DNA from: JAWWOL01 sp033851545
Lineage (GTDB): Bacteria; Actinomycetota; Actinomycetes; JAWWOL01
Direction of reading: 5' to 3'
Assembly: GCA_033851545.1 (NCBI GenBank)
Contig: JAWWOO010000109.1
Location: 1-64,000 of the forward strand
Length of the DNA stretch: 64,000 nt
Shown: one piece after another, positions 24,546-32,308 of the stretch
Numbering within the stretch: position 1 is the first letter of the stretch
How the letters are laid out: every line of letters starts with the position of its first letter
Translations under genes and position numbers: made by a program
The notes under the pieces: generated by a model
The model's input: only the letters and a program-made list of their open reading frames with translations
Database searches by the model: none
Told to the model about the DNA's origin: nothing

Positions 24546-24995
24546 TCACCCGCAGCTTGGCAATTGCTTGCTGGCTTGGCTTTTCACTGTGCCCAGGGTG
24601 CAGTCGAGGACATCCGCGACTTCAGACTCGGTCAGTCCCTCGTAGTAACGGAGGACGACCACGGCCCGCTGCCGGGGAGGCAGTGACTGCAGTACTGACC
24701 AAACTGACAGCCTGAGGTCGTGGTCCACGGCAGCAGCAGCGAACTCCGGCAGGTCGCCGGCGCTCTCGCGGGCGAGCCACCTGCGCCACCACGTCGCGTT
24801 CAGGTTGACCATGGCCCGGCGTACGTAGGCCAGCGGGTCCTCGGGCGGGCCGGACCGACGCCACCTGAGGTAAGTCCTCGCGAGCGCTTCCTGCACCAGG
24901 TCCTGAGCTCGCGCGTCCTGCCCGGCCAGCAGCCGGCCGAAGCCGGTCAGCGACATCAGGTGGCCCCGGACGAACGCGTCGAAGTCGTCGTCCAT
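24546..24995 (-). CDS. SigE-family ECF-like sigma factor, frameshifted near the C-terminus
   Basis: The encoded 149-residue protein has region 2 (FDAFVRGHLMSLTGFGRLLA, ARAQDLVQEALARTYLRW) and region 4 (LPPRQRAVVVLRYYEGLTE, ADVLDCTLGTVKSQASK). After Lys in QASK the frame changes to QLPSCG and stops. One extra base near 24566 would restore IAKLRVNPAMLAARTGHETEL, ending at a TGA (24501-24499) that overlaps the next gene's ATG. So there is either a real 1-nt deletion trimming the last helix or a sequencing error. ATG 24995 fits the family start MDDDFDAF. Confidence 0.8.
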   Translation of the reverse strand: MDDDFDAFVRGHLMSLTGFGRLLAGQDARAQDLVQEALARTYLRWRRSGPPEDPLAYVRRAMVNLNATWWRRWLARESAGDLPEFAAAAVDHDLRLSVWSVLQSLPPRQRAVVVLRYYEGLTESEVADVLDCTLGTVKSQASKQLPSCG

Positions 24996-25057
24996 CAGCC
25001 CGTCCCCGCTGCCGTCGCCACGTGTCGAAGACCCGCTGCCGGACACAATAGTTGCCC

Positions 25058-25139
25058 GGTCCGCCCATCGATCTTGGCGAACATGGTCTCATCTCGCTCG
25101 GATGGGACCATCTTCGCCAAGATCGCCGCAGGTCCGCCC
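25058..25139. mobile_element. Solitary hairpin with 9-bp flanking direct repeats (MITE-like)
   Basis: Arms 25069-25093 and 25101-25125 pair at 23 of 25 positions around a 7-nt loop. The hairpin is bracketed by perfect copies of GGTCCGCCC at 25058-25066 and 25131-25139, which looks like a target-site duplication around a 64-nt insert. It lies in the divergent region between the sigma gene and a membrane protein gene, so it is not a terminator. It contains no gene. Confidence 0.55.
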
Positions 25140-25182
25140 CCCGAGCCTGTTCGGAGCCCGGTTGCTGTCGTAGCCTTAATCC

Positions 25183-25599
25183 ATGGTGGCTTTGTTCAGC
25201 TTCGTCGTCTGTTTCGCTCTCAGTGCCGGACTCGGTTACGTGGCGTACCAACGGTTCCAGACCGGCGGCCGCAGGAGCGCGACCCGGATGGCGGCGCTGG
25301 CGCTGGTCCCGCTCGGCCTCGACCTCGCCGGCTTCGTACGGCTGGGCCGCAAGGTGGGCGACGCGATCGGCCACTGGGTGCTGCACCTGGTCTTCGACCC
25401 GCTCGTCTGGATCGGCATCGTGATGCTCGGCGTTGCCGCCCTGCTGTGGATCGCCGCAGGGTTCGGTGAGGCGCCGCACGACGAGGCCACAGCCGTGGCC
25501 GGCAAGCCCAAGCGTGCGGTCGGCCCCAGCCGGCAGAAGCCCTCGGCGGACGAGGACCCGGAGATCGAGGCGATCCTCCGCAAGCACGGCGTCTCCTAG
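25183..25599 (+). CDS. Small conserved membrane protein of unknown function
   Basis: 138 residues. An N-terminal helix (LFSFVVCFALSAGLGYVAY), a second weaker segment (MAALALVPLGLDLAGFV) and a third (WIGIVMLGVAALLWIAAGF) suggest three membrane passes. A charged cytosolic tail follows, ending DEDPEIEAILRKHGVS. I recognise no functional domain. It stands 39 bp before the first LOG-family gene, the likely operon partner. Confidence 0.65.
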   Translation: MVALFSFVVCFALSAGLGYVAYQRFQTGGRRSATRMAALALVPLGLDLAGFVRLGRKVGDAIGHWVLHLVFDPLVWIGIVMLGVAALLWIAAGFGEAPHDEATAVAGKPKRAVGPSRQKPSADEDPEIEAILRKHGVS

Positions 25600-25638
25600 G
25601 CTTCTGTGCGTGTCGCCCGTGCCGGATAGCCTTCGTTC

Positions 25639-26475
25639 ATGACCGACGACGTTCAGCAGGACCGTTCCGAGATCGAGCAGCGCGCGACCGAGGGCATGGC
25701 CTACGAGGAGTCGACCGCCTCTCTCGCCGGCCCCGAACGGCAGCTGGGCCCCAACATCCTCCGCCGCGGCCAGATCAACGCCTCGACCACCGACCAGCGG
25801 CTGCTCGACCACCGCGGCCCGTCCGACTGGGTGCACACCGACCCGTGGCGCGTACTGCGCATCCAGTCCGAGTTCGTCGAGGGGTTCGGCACGCTGGCCG
25901 AGCTGCCCAAGGCGGTCTGCGTCTTCGGCTCCGCCCGGACCAAGCCGGACGACCCCCAGTACGCGATCGCCGAGCGGCTGGGTGAGCAGCTGGCCCGCGC
26001 GGGCTATGCCGTCATCACCGGCGGCGGCCCGGGCATCATGGAGGCCGTCAACAAGGGCGCCGTGACCGGCGGCGGGATGTCGGTCGGCTTGGGCATCGAG
26101 CTGCCGTTCGAGCAGCACCTCAACGAATGGGTCGACATCGGGATCCAGTTTCGCTACTTCTTCGCCCGCAAGACGATGTTCGTGAAGTACTCCCAGGCGT
26201 TCGTCGTGATGCCCGGCGGCTTCGGCACCTTCGACGAGCTGTTCGAGGCGCTGACCCTCGTGCAGACCCGCAAGGTCACCAGGTTCCCGGTGGTGCTCTG
26301 CGGCAGCGCCTACTGGCAGGGCCTGATCGACTGGCTGCGCGGTCCGGTGCTGGCCAGCGGCAAGGTCTCCGAGGCCGACCTCGACCTGATCGAGATCATC
26401 GACGACGTCGACGCGATCGTCGCGAGCATCGTCGCGGCCCACAACGGACAACTGCTGGTCGACGGGCCGATCTGA
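25639..26475 (+). CDS. LOG family (TIGR00730) protein, long form
   Basis: 278 residues of the LOG Rossmann-fold family, whose characterised members release free cytokinin bases from nucleoside monophosphates or act as nucleotide phosphoribohydrolases. After a ~85-residue N-terminal extension come AVCVFGSARTKPDDPQY, ITGGGPGIMEAVNKGA, and the catalytic FVVMPGGFGTFDELFE. It overlaps the next LOG gene by 1 nt (TGATG). The physiological substrate in bacteria is uncertain. Confidence 0.88.
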   Translation: MTDDVQQDRSEIEQRATEGMAYEESTASLAGPERQLGPNILRRGQINASTTDQRLLDHRGPSDWVHTDPWRVLRIQSEFVEGFGTLAELPKAVCVFGSARTKPDDPQYAIAERLGEQLARAGYAVITGGGPGIMEAVNKGAVTGGGMSVGLGIELPFEQHLNEWVDIGIQFRYFFARKTMFVKYSQAFVVMPGGFGTFDELFEALTLVQTRKVTRFPVVLCGSAYWQGLIDWLRGPVLASGKVSEADLDLIEIIDDVDAIVASIVAAHNGQLLVDGPI

Positions 26476-27065
26476 TGCGCATCTGCGTCTTCTGCGCGTC
26501 CAGCACCCGCATCGACCCGCGGCACCCGGCCCTGGCAGCCCTGCTGGGTACGGAGATCGGCCGGCGCGGGCACAGCCTGGTCAGCGGGGGTGGCAGCGTG
26601 TCGTCGATGGGTGCGGTCGCCTCCGCCGTACGGGCAGCGGGTGGCGCGACTCTCGGGGTGATCCCGCAGGCCCTGCTCGACCTGGAGGTCGCCGATCAGG
26701 AGGCCGAGGAGCTGCTGGTCACCGAGACCATGCGCGAGCGCAAGGCCCTGATGGACGACCACTCCGATGCCTTCATCGTGCTGCCTGGCGGCATCGGCAC
26801 GCTGGAGGAGCTGTTCGAGATCTGGACCGCGCGCACCCTCGGGATGCACGACAAACCCATCGTCGTCCTCGACCCCGACGGCGTGCTGGCCCCCGTACGG
26901 GAGCTGGTGTCCGGTCTGGTCGAGAGCGGCTTCGCCCGCCCCGTCGTGCAGGACGCCATCACCTGGACCACGAGCGTGGCCGACGCCATGGCCGCCGTCG
27001 AGGCGCCGGCCGGCGCGACGGCGACCCCGACCGCGGAGGAGCAGCTCGAAGCCGAACCGTCCTGA
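26475..27065 (+). CDS. LOG family (TIGR00730) protein, short form
   Basis: 196 residues with the compact LOG fold: ICVFCASSTRIDPRH, LVSGGGSVSSMGAVASA, RKALMDDHSDAFIVLPGG and the family motif PGGIGTLEELFE, with the catalytic Arg and Glu in place. It lacks the N-terminal extension of its upstream neighbour, and the two differ enough to be separate subfamilies rather than a recent duplication. ATG 26475 follows from the TGATG junction. Possible role in nucleotide 5'-monophosphate metabolism. Confidence 0.88.
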   Translation: MRICVFCASSTRIDPRHPALAALLGTEIGRRGHSLVSGGGSVSSMGAVASAVRAAGGATLGVIPQALLDLEVADQEAEELLVTETMRERKALMDDHSDAFIVLPGGIGTLEELFEIWTARTLGMHDKPIVVLDPDGVLAPVRELVSGLVESGFARPVVQDAITWTTSVADAMAAVEAPAGATATPTAEEQLEAEPS

Positions 27066-27150
27066 CCGGGTGGGCCTGCACCACTTGACCCCCCGGACAT
27101 GACAGGATCGGCGGCACTCGGTTGGCTGGGATGTCTGAGGAAGGCGGATT

Positions 27151-27669
27151 GTGCTCGGGGTCTCGATCGTGCTGTTCGTGGTGCTGCTCGCCGTGCTGTT
27201 CGCCGTGGCGGCCGTCACCGCGGGCTTCGGCGACCTCATGCAGCCCGTGTTCCAGGATGCCCGGCCGGTCGGCCTGCCCGAGCAGCCGGTCGGCCCCGAT
27301 GACCTGGACGCGCTGAAGTTCAACGTCGTGCTCCGCGGCTACAAGATGACGGAGGTCGACGCCGTGCTGCACCGCCTCTCGCGCGAGCTGGCGGAGCGCG
27401 ACGCCGTGCTCGGCGAACTGCGGGGCGGGCCCCCGGCGCGGTCGTTCCGGCCGGAGCCGCCCGACCAGTCGCCGTACGAGAGCGGGCAGCTCGGCGACCG
27501 GCCCACCGAGCTCATGGCGCCGTACGTCGACCCGGACGTGGACACCGATGAGCACCCGGCGGTCGGCGGCTACGATCCCGACGCCTACCGGACCTTCAGC
27601 GACGAGCGACCGACTGAGCTTTTCCCGGCCGTGGAGAACCCGCCCGAGCCTCCTGCGCCGTCTCCCTGA
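27151..27669 (+). CDS. DivIVA domain membrane-anchored protein
   Basis: 172 residues. A single N-terminal transmembrane helix (VSIVLFVVLLAVLFAVAAV) is followed by a short DivIVA-type motif, FNVVLRGYKMTEVDAVLHRL, and a disordered acidic, proline-rich tail. The motif resembles Wag31/SepIVA-type envelope proteins, suggesting a role at the cell periphery or septum. GTG 27151 has AGGAAGG upstream. The neighbourhood (LOG genes, then tag) is conserved around this small DivIVA-like gene in actinobacteria. Confidence 0.75.
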   Translation: MLGVSIVLFVVLLAVLFAVAAVTAGFGDLMQPVFQDARPVGLPEQPVGPDDLDALKFNVVLRGYKMTEVDAVLHRLSRELAERDAVLGELRGGPPARSFRPEPPDQSPYESGQLGDRPTELMAPYVDPDVDTDEHPAVGGYDPDAYRTFSDERPTELFPAVENPPEPPAPSP

Positions 27670-27715
27670 CACCACCCGGTCGGCAACTGTCGGCGGCCGG
27701 TGCCAGAGTGGACCC

Positions 27716-28183
27716 ATGCCCGAGATCGTGCTCACCGTCGATGTCGCCGCACCGGCTGACGAGGTCTGGGCTGCCGTGACCGACTGGCCGGGCCAGGGCG
27801 CGTGGATGCTGGGCACCTCCGTGCGCGGCACCGTCCAGGACGGGCGCGGCGTGGGCGGCGGCATCGAGGCATTCACCGGCCTCGGACGGTTGGGGTTCCT
27901 CGACACCATGACGATCACCCGGTGGGACCCGCCGCGCCGGTGCGAGGTCGAGCACCACGGCCGGGTGGTCCGCGGCTCTGCCGTCTTCGAGGTGATCCCG
28001 GTCGACTCCGAGCACGCGCGGTTCGTCTGGGCAGAGTGGCTGAGCCCGCCGCTCGGTCCGCTCGGCGCCATCGGTTTCGCTCTCGTACGGCCACTCGCCG
28101 TCGTCGGCCTCCGCGCTTCGTTGCTGCGTCTGGCCCGCTGGGCGCCGGGCCACGCCGTCACCCAGGCGGAGACGGCAGCGTGA
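27716..28183 (+). CDS. SRPBCC (START-like) family protein
   Basis: 155 residues with the polyketide-cyclase/START-like helix-grip pattern: VTVDVAAPADEVW-like opening, WPGQGAWMLGTSVRG, DTMTITRWDPPRRCEVEHHG, then a long C-terminal helix. These proteins bind hydrophobic ligands, and no enzymatic role can be assigned. ATG 27716 begins the domain. It overlaps tag by 4 nt (GTGA), so the two are co-translated. Confidence 0.82.
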   Translation: MPEIVLTVDVAAPADEVWAAVTDWPGQGAWMLGTSVRGTVQDGRGVGGGIEAFTGLGRLGFLDTMTITRWDPPRRCEVEHHGRVVRGSAVFEVIPVDSEHARFVWAEWLSPPLGPLGAIGFALVRPLAVVGLRASLLRLARWAPGHAVTQAETAA

Positions 28184-28752
28184 GCGCTGCCCAGCCCGGC
28201 CCCGACGGCGTGCTGCGCTGCCCCTGGGCGCTCTCAGCCCCGGACTACCTCGGCTACCACGACGAGGAGTGGGGCACGCCGCTGCACGGCGATGACGCGC
28301 TCTACGAACGGCTGGTGCTCGAGGCGTTCCAGTCCGGCCTGTCCTGGCTGATCATCCTGCGCAAGCGACCGGCCTTCCGTACGGCGTTCCACGGGTTCGC
28401 GATGGCGGAGGTGGCTGAGTTCGACCAGTCCGACATCGAGCGGTTGCTCGCCGACGCCGGCATCGTCCGCAACCGGTCCAAGATCGAGGCTGCGATCGCC
28501 AACGCCCGCGTGGCGCTGACGTTGCCGGGCGGCCTGGCCGACCACCTGTGGTCGTTCGCTCCGGAGTCGCCGCGTCCCGCTCCCGTGACGCTGGCGGACA
28601 TACCGGCGGTCACCGACGAGTCGACCGCGCTGGCCAAGGATCTCAAGAAGCGCGGCATCAAGTTCGTCGGCCCGACCACCGCCTATGCCTTGATGCAGGC
28701 GACCGGCATGGTCGACGACCACCTCGTCGACTGCGTCGCGCGGCGCGGCTGA
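28180..28752 (+). CDS. tag: DNA-3-methyladenine glycosylase I
   Basis: 190 residues of the helix-hairpin-helix glycosylase that excises 3-methyladenine from alkylated DNA. Zinc-snap residues are visible at both ends: Cys in RCPWAL and His in YHDEEWG at the N-terminus, then His and Cys in DHLVDCVAR at the C-terminus. LVLEAFQSGLSWLIILRKR contains the catalytic acid region, and KFVGPTTAYALMQATGMV is the family tail. GTG 28180 overlaps the SRPBCC gene. The M. tuberculosis counterpart is tagA (Rv1210). Confidence 0.94.
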   Translation: MSAAQPGPDGVLRCPWALSAPDYLGYHDEEWGTPLHGDDALYERLVLEAFQSGLSWLIILRKRPAFRTAFHGFAMAEVAEFDQSDIERLLADAGIVRNRSKIEAAIANARVALTLPGGLADHLWSFAPESPRPAPVTLADIPAVTDESTALAKDLKKRGIKFVGPTTAYALMQATGMVDDHLVDCVARRG

Positions 28753-28832
28753 TCGCCGGTGTGGGGGCTCCCCGGTCGGGGCAGGACGAGCGGGCACGGG
28801 TCGGTCACAGTCGACGAAGCGGGTGAGTGCCG

Positions 28833-29345
28833 GTGAACAAGGCTGGTCTGGTCAACGAGGTCAAGGGTCGGCTCGGCGTCAGCACCGCCAAGGCAAGAAC
28901 GATGGTCGATGCCGTCCTCGAGGAGATCGCGTCCGCCGTCGCCCAGGGCGAGGCCATCACGATGCGCGGGTTCGGGTTCACCCCCGAGAGCGACCGGACG
29001 TGGGCAGCGGCGACCGACGCGGTGACCAAACCCAAGGCGGAGGGTCGGGCCCGGAAGGCCGCCGCACGCAAGACCGTCCGTGCGGCTGAGCCGGTCGCGC
29101 CAACGGAGCCGCAGCTCGTCCCGTACGAGCCGATGCACGATCCGGCGGCGGACGCCCTCGTTGCCGTCGCCGCCGAGCAGAGCCGGCCGGAGATGGTCGC
29201 CGAGCCGTTCGACGAGTCGAGCCGGGTCGTGGCGACCATGCCGGAGCCGGAGCTGCAGGAGGAGCCGGACACCTTGGCCTACTCCACGGGCGAGGCGGAC
29301 ACCGACGAGTCGATCGGCGACCTGACCGGCGGCGAGCCGCGCTAG
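28833..29345 (+). CDS. HU-like DNA-binding protein with acidic C-terminal extension
   Basis: 170 residues. The first ~55 match the HU dimerisation body (NKAGLVNEVKGRLGVSTAKA, EIASAVAQGEAITMRGFGF). After GFGF the usual beta-arm is not recognisable. A basic patch follows (RARKAAARKTVR), then a ~95-residue acidic, proline-rich tail. It may be a specialised nucleoid protein with altered DNA contacts. GTG 28833 was chosen because HU proteins begin M-N-K; GTG 28827 is an alternative. It converges on the enoyl-CoA hydratase gene within a CTAG palindrome. Confidence 0.7.
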   Translation: MNKAGLVNEVKGRLGVSTAKARTMVDAVLEEIASAVAQGEAITMRGFGFTPESDRTWAAATDAVTKPKAEGRARKAAARKTVRAAEPVAPTEPQLVPYEPMHDPAADALVAVAAEQSRPEMVAEPFDESSRVVATMPEPELQEEPDTLAYSTGEADTDESIGDLTGGEPR

Positions 29346-30124
29346 CGGCCCTCGAACCCCGGCGTCTGCTTGGCCAGGAAAGCGTTGGTGGCGTTGAAGT
29401 GGTCGGAGGTCCGGCCGAGTTCGCCCTGCAGCCTCTCCTCGACCGCCAGTGCGTCGGCCAGTGAACCCGCGGCGGCCGCGGCCAGCGCCTGCTTGGTCGC
29501 GGCAAGGGCGAGGGTCGGCCCCTCGGCCAGCCGGGCCGCCAGTTCGGCAGCGGCTGCCGCCAGGTGGTCGGCCGGGACCACCGCGTTGACTAGCCCCATC
29601 TCCAGCGCGTGGTCCGGGCTGATCGACTCCCCGAGCAGCAGCAGTGCCGTCGCCCGGCCGTAGCCCACCAGCCGCTGCAGGGTCCATGACGCGCCGGAGT
29701 CGGGGCCGAGGCCGAGGCCGATGAAGGCCGGCCGGATCGTGGCAGTGTCCGCGATCAGCCGGAAGTCGCAGGCGAAGGCGAAGGCCGCCCCGGCACCCGC
29801 GGCGACGCCGTTGACCGCGGCGACCACCGGCTTGGGCATGGTGGCCAGGGCGAGTGTGATCGGGTTGTAGTGGTCACGAACCGTCGTCGACTCGGCCCCT
29901 GCCGCGAGCAGCTGGCCGTGCTCGTGCAGGTCCTGGCCGACGCAGAAGCCGTGGCCGGCACCGGTGAGGACGACAGCGCGTACGGCGGAGTCGTCGCGTA
30001 CGGAGCTCAGCATGTGCAGCAGTGCCTGCTTGAGCTCGACCGTGCAGGCGTTGAGCGCCTCGGGTCGGTTGAGGGTGATGGTGGCGACGGCGCCGGTGCG
30101 GGCGAGGAGCACGGTGTCAGACAG
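29342..30124 (-). CDS. Enoyl-CoA hydratase/isomerase family protein
   Basis: About 260 residues of the crotonase fold: ATITLNRPEALNACTVEL, the oxyanion segment RAVVLTGAGHGFCVGQDL, AAVNGVAAGAGAAFAFACD and RPAFIGLGLGPDSGASWTL. The last resembles PaaG/PaaB-type isomerases of phenylacetate degradation, but no paa genes are adjacent, so the acyl-CoA substrate is open. No ATG, GTG or TTG fits the family N-terminus. CTG 30124 encodes the family-like SDTVLLARTGAVA and has GGGAGGTG 6 nt upstream. GTG 30112 is the fallback. Confidence 0.85.
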   Translation of the reverse strand: MSDTVLLARTGAVATITLNRPEALNACTVELKQALLHMLSSVRDDSAVRAVVLTGAGHGFCVGQDLHEHGQLLAAGAESTTVRDHYNPITLALATMPKPVVAAVNGVAAGAGAAFAFACDFRLIADTATIRPAFIGLGLGPDSGASWTLQRLVGYGRATALLLLGESISPDHALEMGLVNAVVPADHLAAAAAELAARLAEGPTLALAATKQALAAAAAGSLADALAVEERLQGELGRTSDHFNATNAFLAKQTPGFEGR

Positions 30125-30230
30125 CTGGCACCTCCCGGTCGCCGCGCCTCGGGGCCGGTGCGAACCCGCGCACACGGACCTCTCCTTCTCGCGTTGAGTA
30201 TGCCGGAACGCCACTCCTGAAGACCGAAGT

Positions 30231-30259
30231 TTCACGCTGAGCGCCGGATGCGGGACAAT
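30231..30259 (+). promoter_or_regulatory. Candidate sigma-70-type promoter for the DUF3117 gene
   Basis: TTCACG (30231-30236) and GACAAT (30254-30259) are spaced by exactly 17 nt, each matching 4 of 6 consensus positions. They lie about 115 nt upstream of the DUF3117 start in a 248-bp gene-free region. Both boxes are imperfect, so this is tentative. Confidence 0.35.
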
Positions 30260-30372
30260 AGCCCGGCGAGATGCCATCTCAGGCAACTTACCTGCGGCCG
30301 CCGTCGGCGGCCGCGTGTCGGTCCGGGCCCGCGCCGTTCTCAAGTCGGCGCCGGTGAGCGAGGGGAGTCAGC

Positions 30373-30540
30373 ATGGCGGCCATGAAGCCGCGGACCGGTG
30401 ACGGTCCGCTGGAGGTCACCAAGGAGGGTAGGGGCATCGTCATGCGGGTCCCACTCGAAGGTGGCGGCCGGCTGGTGGTCGAGCTCACTCCTGAGGAAGC
30501 CGACCAGCTCGGCGATGCGCTCAAGAACGTCGGGACCTGA
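30373..30540 (+). CDS. DUF3117 small conserved actinobacterial protein
   Basis: A 55-residue frame with AGGGGAG before its ATG. MAAMKPRTGDGPLEVTKEG, then RGIVMRVPLEGGGRLVVEL and the closing EEADQLGDAL are characteristic of DUF3117, a short, strongly conserved actinobacterial protein (Rv1211 in M. tuberculosis) of unknown function. In that genome it likewise lies between tagA and the glycogen genes. It is probably cytosolic; no metal or membrane motif is present. Confidence 0.92.
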   Translation: MAAMKPRTGDGPLEVTKEGRGIVMRVPLEGGGRLVVELTPEEADQLGDALKNVGT

Positions 30541-30642
30541 CCGGACCATGCAAGGCAATGCAGCGGAGGTGGCAGGTCCGCCTCCGCTGTTTGCCGTCCC
30601 GGACCTTTCCTGTTTCCCTTGCCCGGACTGGAGTCTGAGTCG

Positions 30643-32169
30643 ATGAGCCCACCACCCCGTACGGCGCGCGGCGCCACACCCGGCGGCGAGCGGCTGTCCG
30701 TACGCCTCGGCGCAGGCTCGACCCCGGCCGACGCCTATGCGGTCGCGACCAGGCCGGGGGAGTCGGGCGCCGAGCTGGCGTCGCCGTCCATCATCGCCGG
30801 CCTCGACCTCACCGGGGTCGACCTGCTCGCCGTCCTGGCCCGGGAGTCGGCCAAGGGCGAGCCGGGTGAGGTTGTCCCCGTGCCGCTGCCGGCCGGTGGC
30901 ACGGTGTTCCTGGTCGGCACCGGCTCCGGCGACGTGCCTGCCCTGCGCCGGGCCGCTGCCGCGCTCGTCCGCCGGGCGCGGTCCTCCTCCGGCGTCGGCA
31001 CGCTGCGCACCACCCTGGCCTGGTCCGCCTCCCCCGACGCGGTCCGCGCCGTGACCGAGGCGCTGCTCCTCGCGTCCTACACGTTCTCCCTGCGCAGCGA
31101 GCCCAAGCCTGCGACGCTGCGCGCCGTCGAGCTGCTCGTCCGCAGGTCCGACGCCGTGCTCGGCAGCTGGTCGCGCGGCGTCAGCACCGCCACCGCCACA
31201 ATGCTGGCGCGTGACCTCATCAACACTCCCTCCGAGCTCAAGACCCCTGCCTGGCTTGCCGCGCAGGCCACGCGCCTCGCCGCCAAGTCCTCCGTCGAGG
31301 TCTCCGTCTCCGTACGGGACGAGGTCGCGCTGGCGGCGGAGGGCTTCGGAGGCCTGATCGGTGTAGGCATCGGTTCACCCCGGCCGCCGCGGCTGATCGA
31401 GCTGCGCTACCGCCCCGAGGGCGCCCGCCGCCACGTCGTCCTGGTCGGCAAGGGCATCACGTTCGACACCGGCGGCCTGTCGATCAAGCCCAACGACGGC
31501 ATGCTGACGATGAAGACCGACATGTCCGGTGGTGCGGCGGTGATCGCTGTGCTGGTGGTTCTCGCCGAGCTGGGCGTCAAGGTCGCGGTCACCGGCCTGG
31601 TCGCCGCGGCTGAGAACATGCCGTCCGGCAGCGCCCAGCGTCCCGGCGACGTCCTCACGCAGTACGGCGGCCGTACCGTCGAGGTCCTCAACACCGACGC
31701 CGAGGGGCGGCTGGTGCTCGCCGACGCGCTGGCCTACGCCGACGCCGTCCTGGAACCCGATGTGCTGGTCGACATCGCGACGCTCACCGGCGCCGCCTCG
31801 CTCGGGCTGGGCAAGCGGCACGGAGCCCTGTTCACCAACCGCGACGGGCTGGCGACGGCGCTGACCGCTGCCGGCGACGTGGCCGGGGAGCGGCTCTGGC
31901 AGATGCCACTGGTGGAGGACTACCGCCCGGCACTCGAGTCTCCGGTGGCCGACCTGCGCAACATCGGCGACCCGGAGTCGCATTTCTCCGGCGGGGCGAT
32001 CACGGCCGCGCTGTTCCTCCGCGAGTTCGTCGGCGACCGGGCGTGGGCGCACCTCGACATCGCCGGCCCGGCCCGGGCGGACAAGGACGAGGACGAGCTG
32101 ACCAAGGGCGGCACCGGCTTCGCCGTACGGTCACTGCTGCGCTGGCTCGAGTCCGGCGCCCGCGCCTAA
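30643..32169 (+). CDS. pepA: Leucyl aminopeptidase (M17 family)
   Basis: 508 residues with a variable N-terminal domain and the M17 di-zinc catalytic domain. The latter shows VGKGITFDTGGLSIKP, MKTDMSGGAAVIAVL, the hallmark NTDAEGRLVLADAL, and GAAVSLGLG-like residues in LTGAASLGLGKRHGALF. It hydrolyses N-terminal residues of peptides in the cytosol. ATG 30643 has GGAG upstream. The hairpin of the second DUF559 unit begins 8 bp after its stop and could serve as its terminator. Confidence 0.92.
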   Translation: MSPPPRTARGATPGGERLSVRLGAGSTPADAYAVATRPGESGAELASPSIIAGLDLTGVDLLAVLARESAKGEPGEVVPVPLPAGGTVFLVGTGSGDVPALRRAAAALVRRARSSSGVGTLRTTLAWSASPDAVRAVTEALLLASYTFSLRSEPKPATLRAVELLVRRSDAVLGSWSRGVSTATATMLARDLINTPSELKTPAWLAAQATRLAAKSSVEVSVSVRDEVALAAEGFGGLIGVGIGSPRPPRLIELRYRPEGARRHVVLVGKGITFDTGGLSIKPNDGMLTMKTDMSGGAAVIAVLVVLAELGVKVAVTGLVAAAENMPSGSAQRPGDVLTQYGGRTVEVLNTDAEGRLVLADALAYADAVLEPDVLVDIATLTGAASLGLGKRHGALFTNRDGLATALTAAGDVAGERLWQMPLVEDYRPALESPVADLRNIGDPESHFSGGAITAALFLREFVGDRAWAHLDIAGPARADKDEDELTKGGTGFAVRSLLRWLESGARA

Positions 32170-32176
32170 AGCCCCT

Positions 32177-32227
32177 GGTTCGTGGAACATCCTGTGTGCC
32201 CAGGCACACACGATGGCCCACACACTG
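32177..32227. repeat. 51-nt imperfect hairpin, left end of unit 2
   Basis: The centre TGTGTGCC-CA-GGCACACA is a perfect 8-bp stem. Outward pairing continues with mismatches to about 24 bp per arm. It starts 8 bp after the pepA stop. It is repeated in inverse orientation at 33201-33251. Confidence 0.65.
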
Positions 32228-32248
32228 GGTGGTCCCCAGGCGGGCGAT

Positions 32249-32262
32249 TCGTCCACAGGCCC
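32249..32262 (+). promoter_or_regulatory. DnaA-box-like 14-mer upstream of DUF559 gene 2
   Basis: TCGTCCACAGGCCC is identical to positions 2055-2068 near the first DUF559 gene and includes an 8-of-9 match to the DnaA box TTGTCCACA. It lies 47-60 bp upstream of the GTG start. Relative to its gene, its orientation is opposite to that in unit 1. Function unknown. Confidence 0.35.
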
Positions 32263-32308
32263 GTGATCGGACTCGTCCGCTGCGTCGGGGAATCGTCACG
32301 ATGCCCAG

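Noticed and set aside
26475..27065. Lysine decarboxylase annotation for LOG proteins
   Set aside because: The PGGxGTxxE motif defines the LOG family; the decarboxylase label is a historical misannotation and no PLP site is present.
32177..32188. GGTTCG resembling a tRNA T-loop
   Set aside because: No acceptor stem, anticodon arm or D-arm surrounds it; the motif is part of the hairpin repeat. No tRNA gene was recognised in the window.
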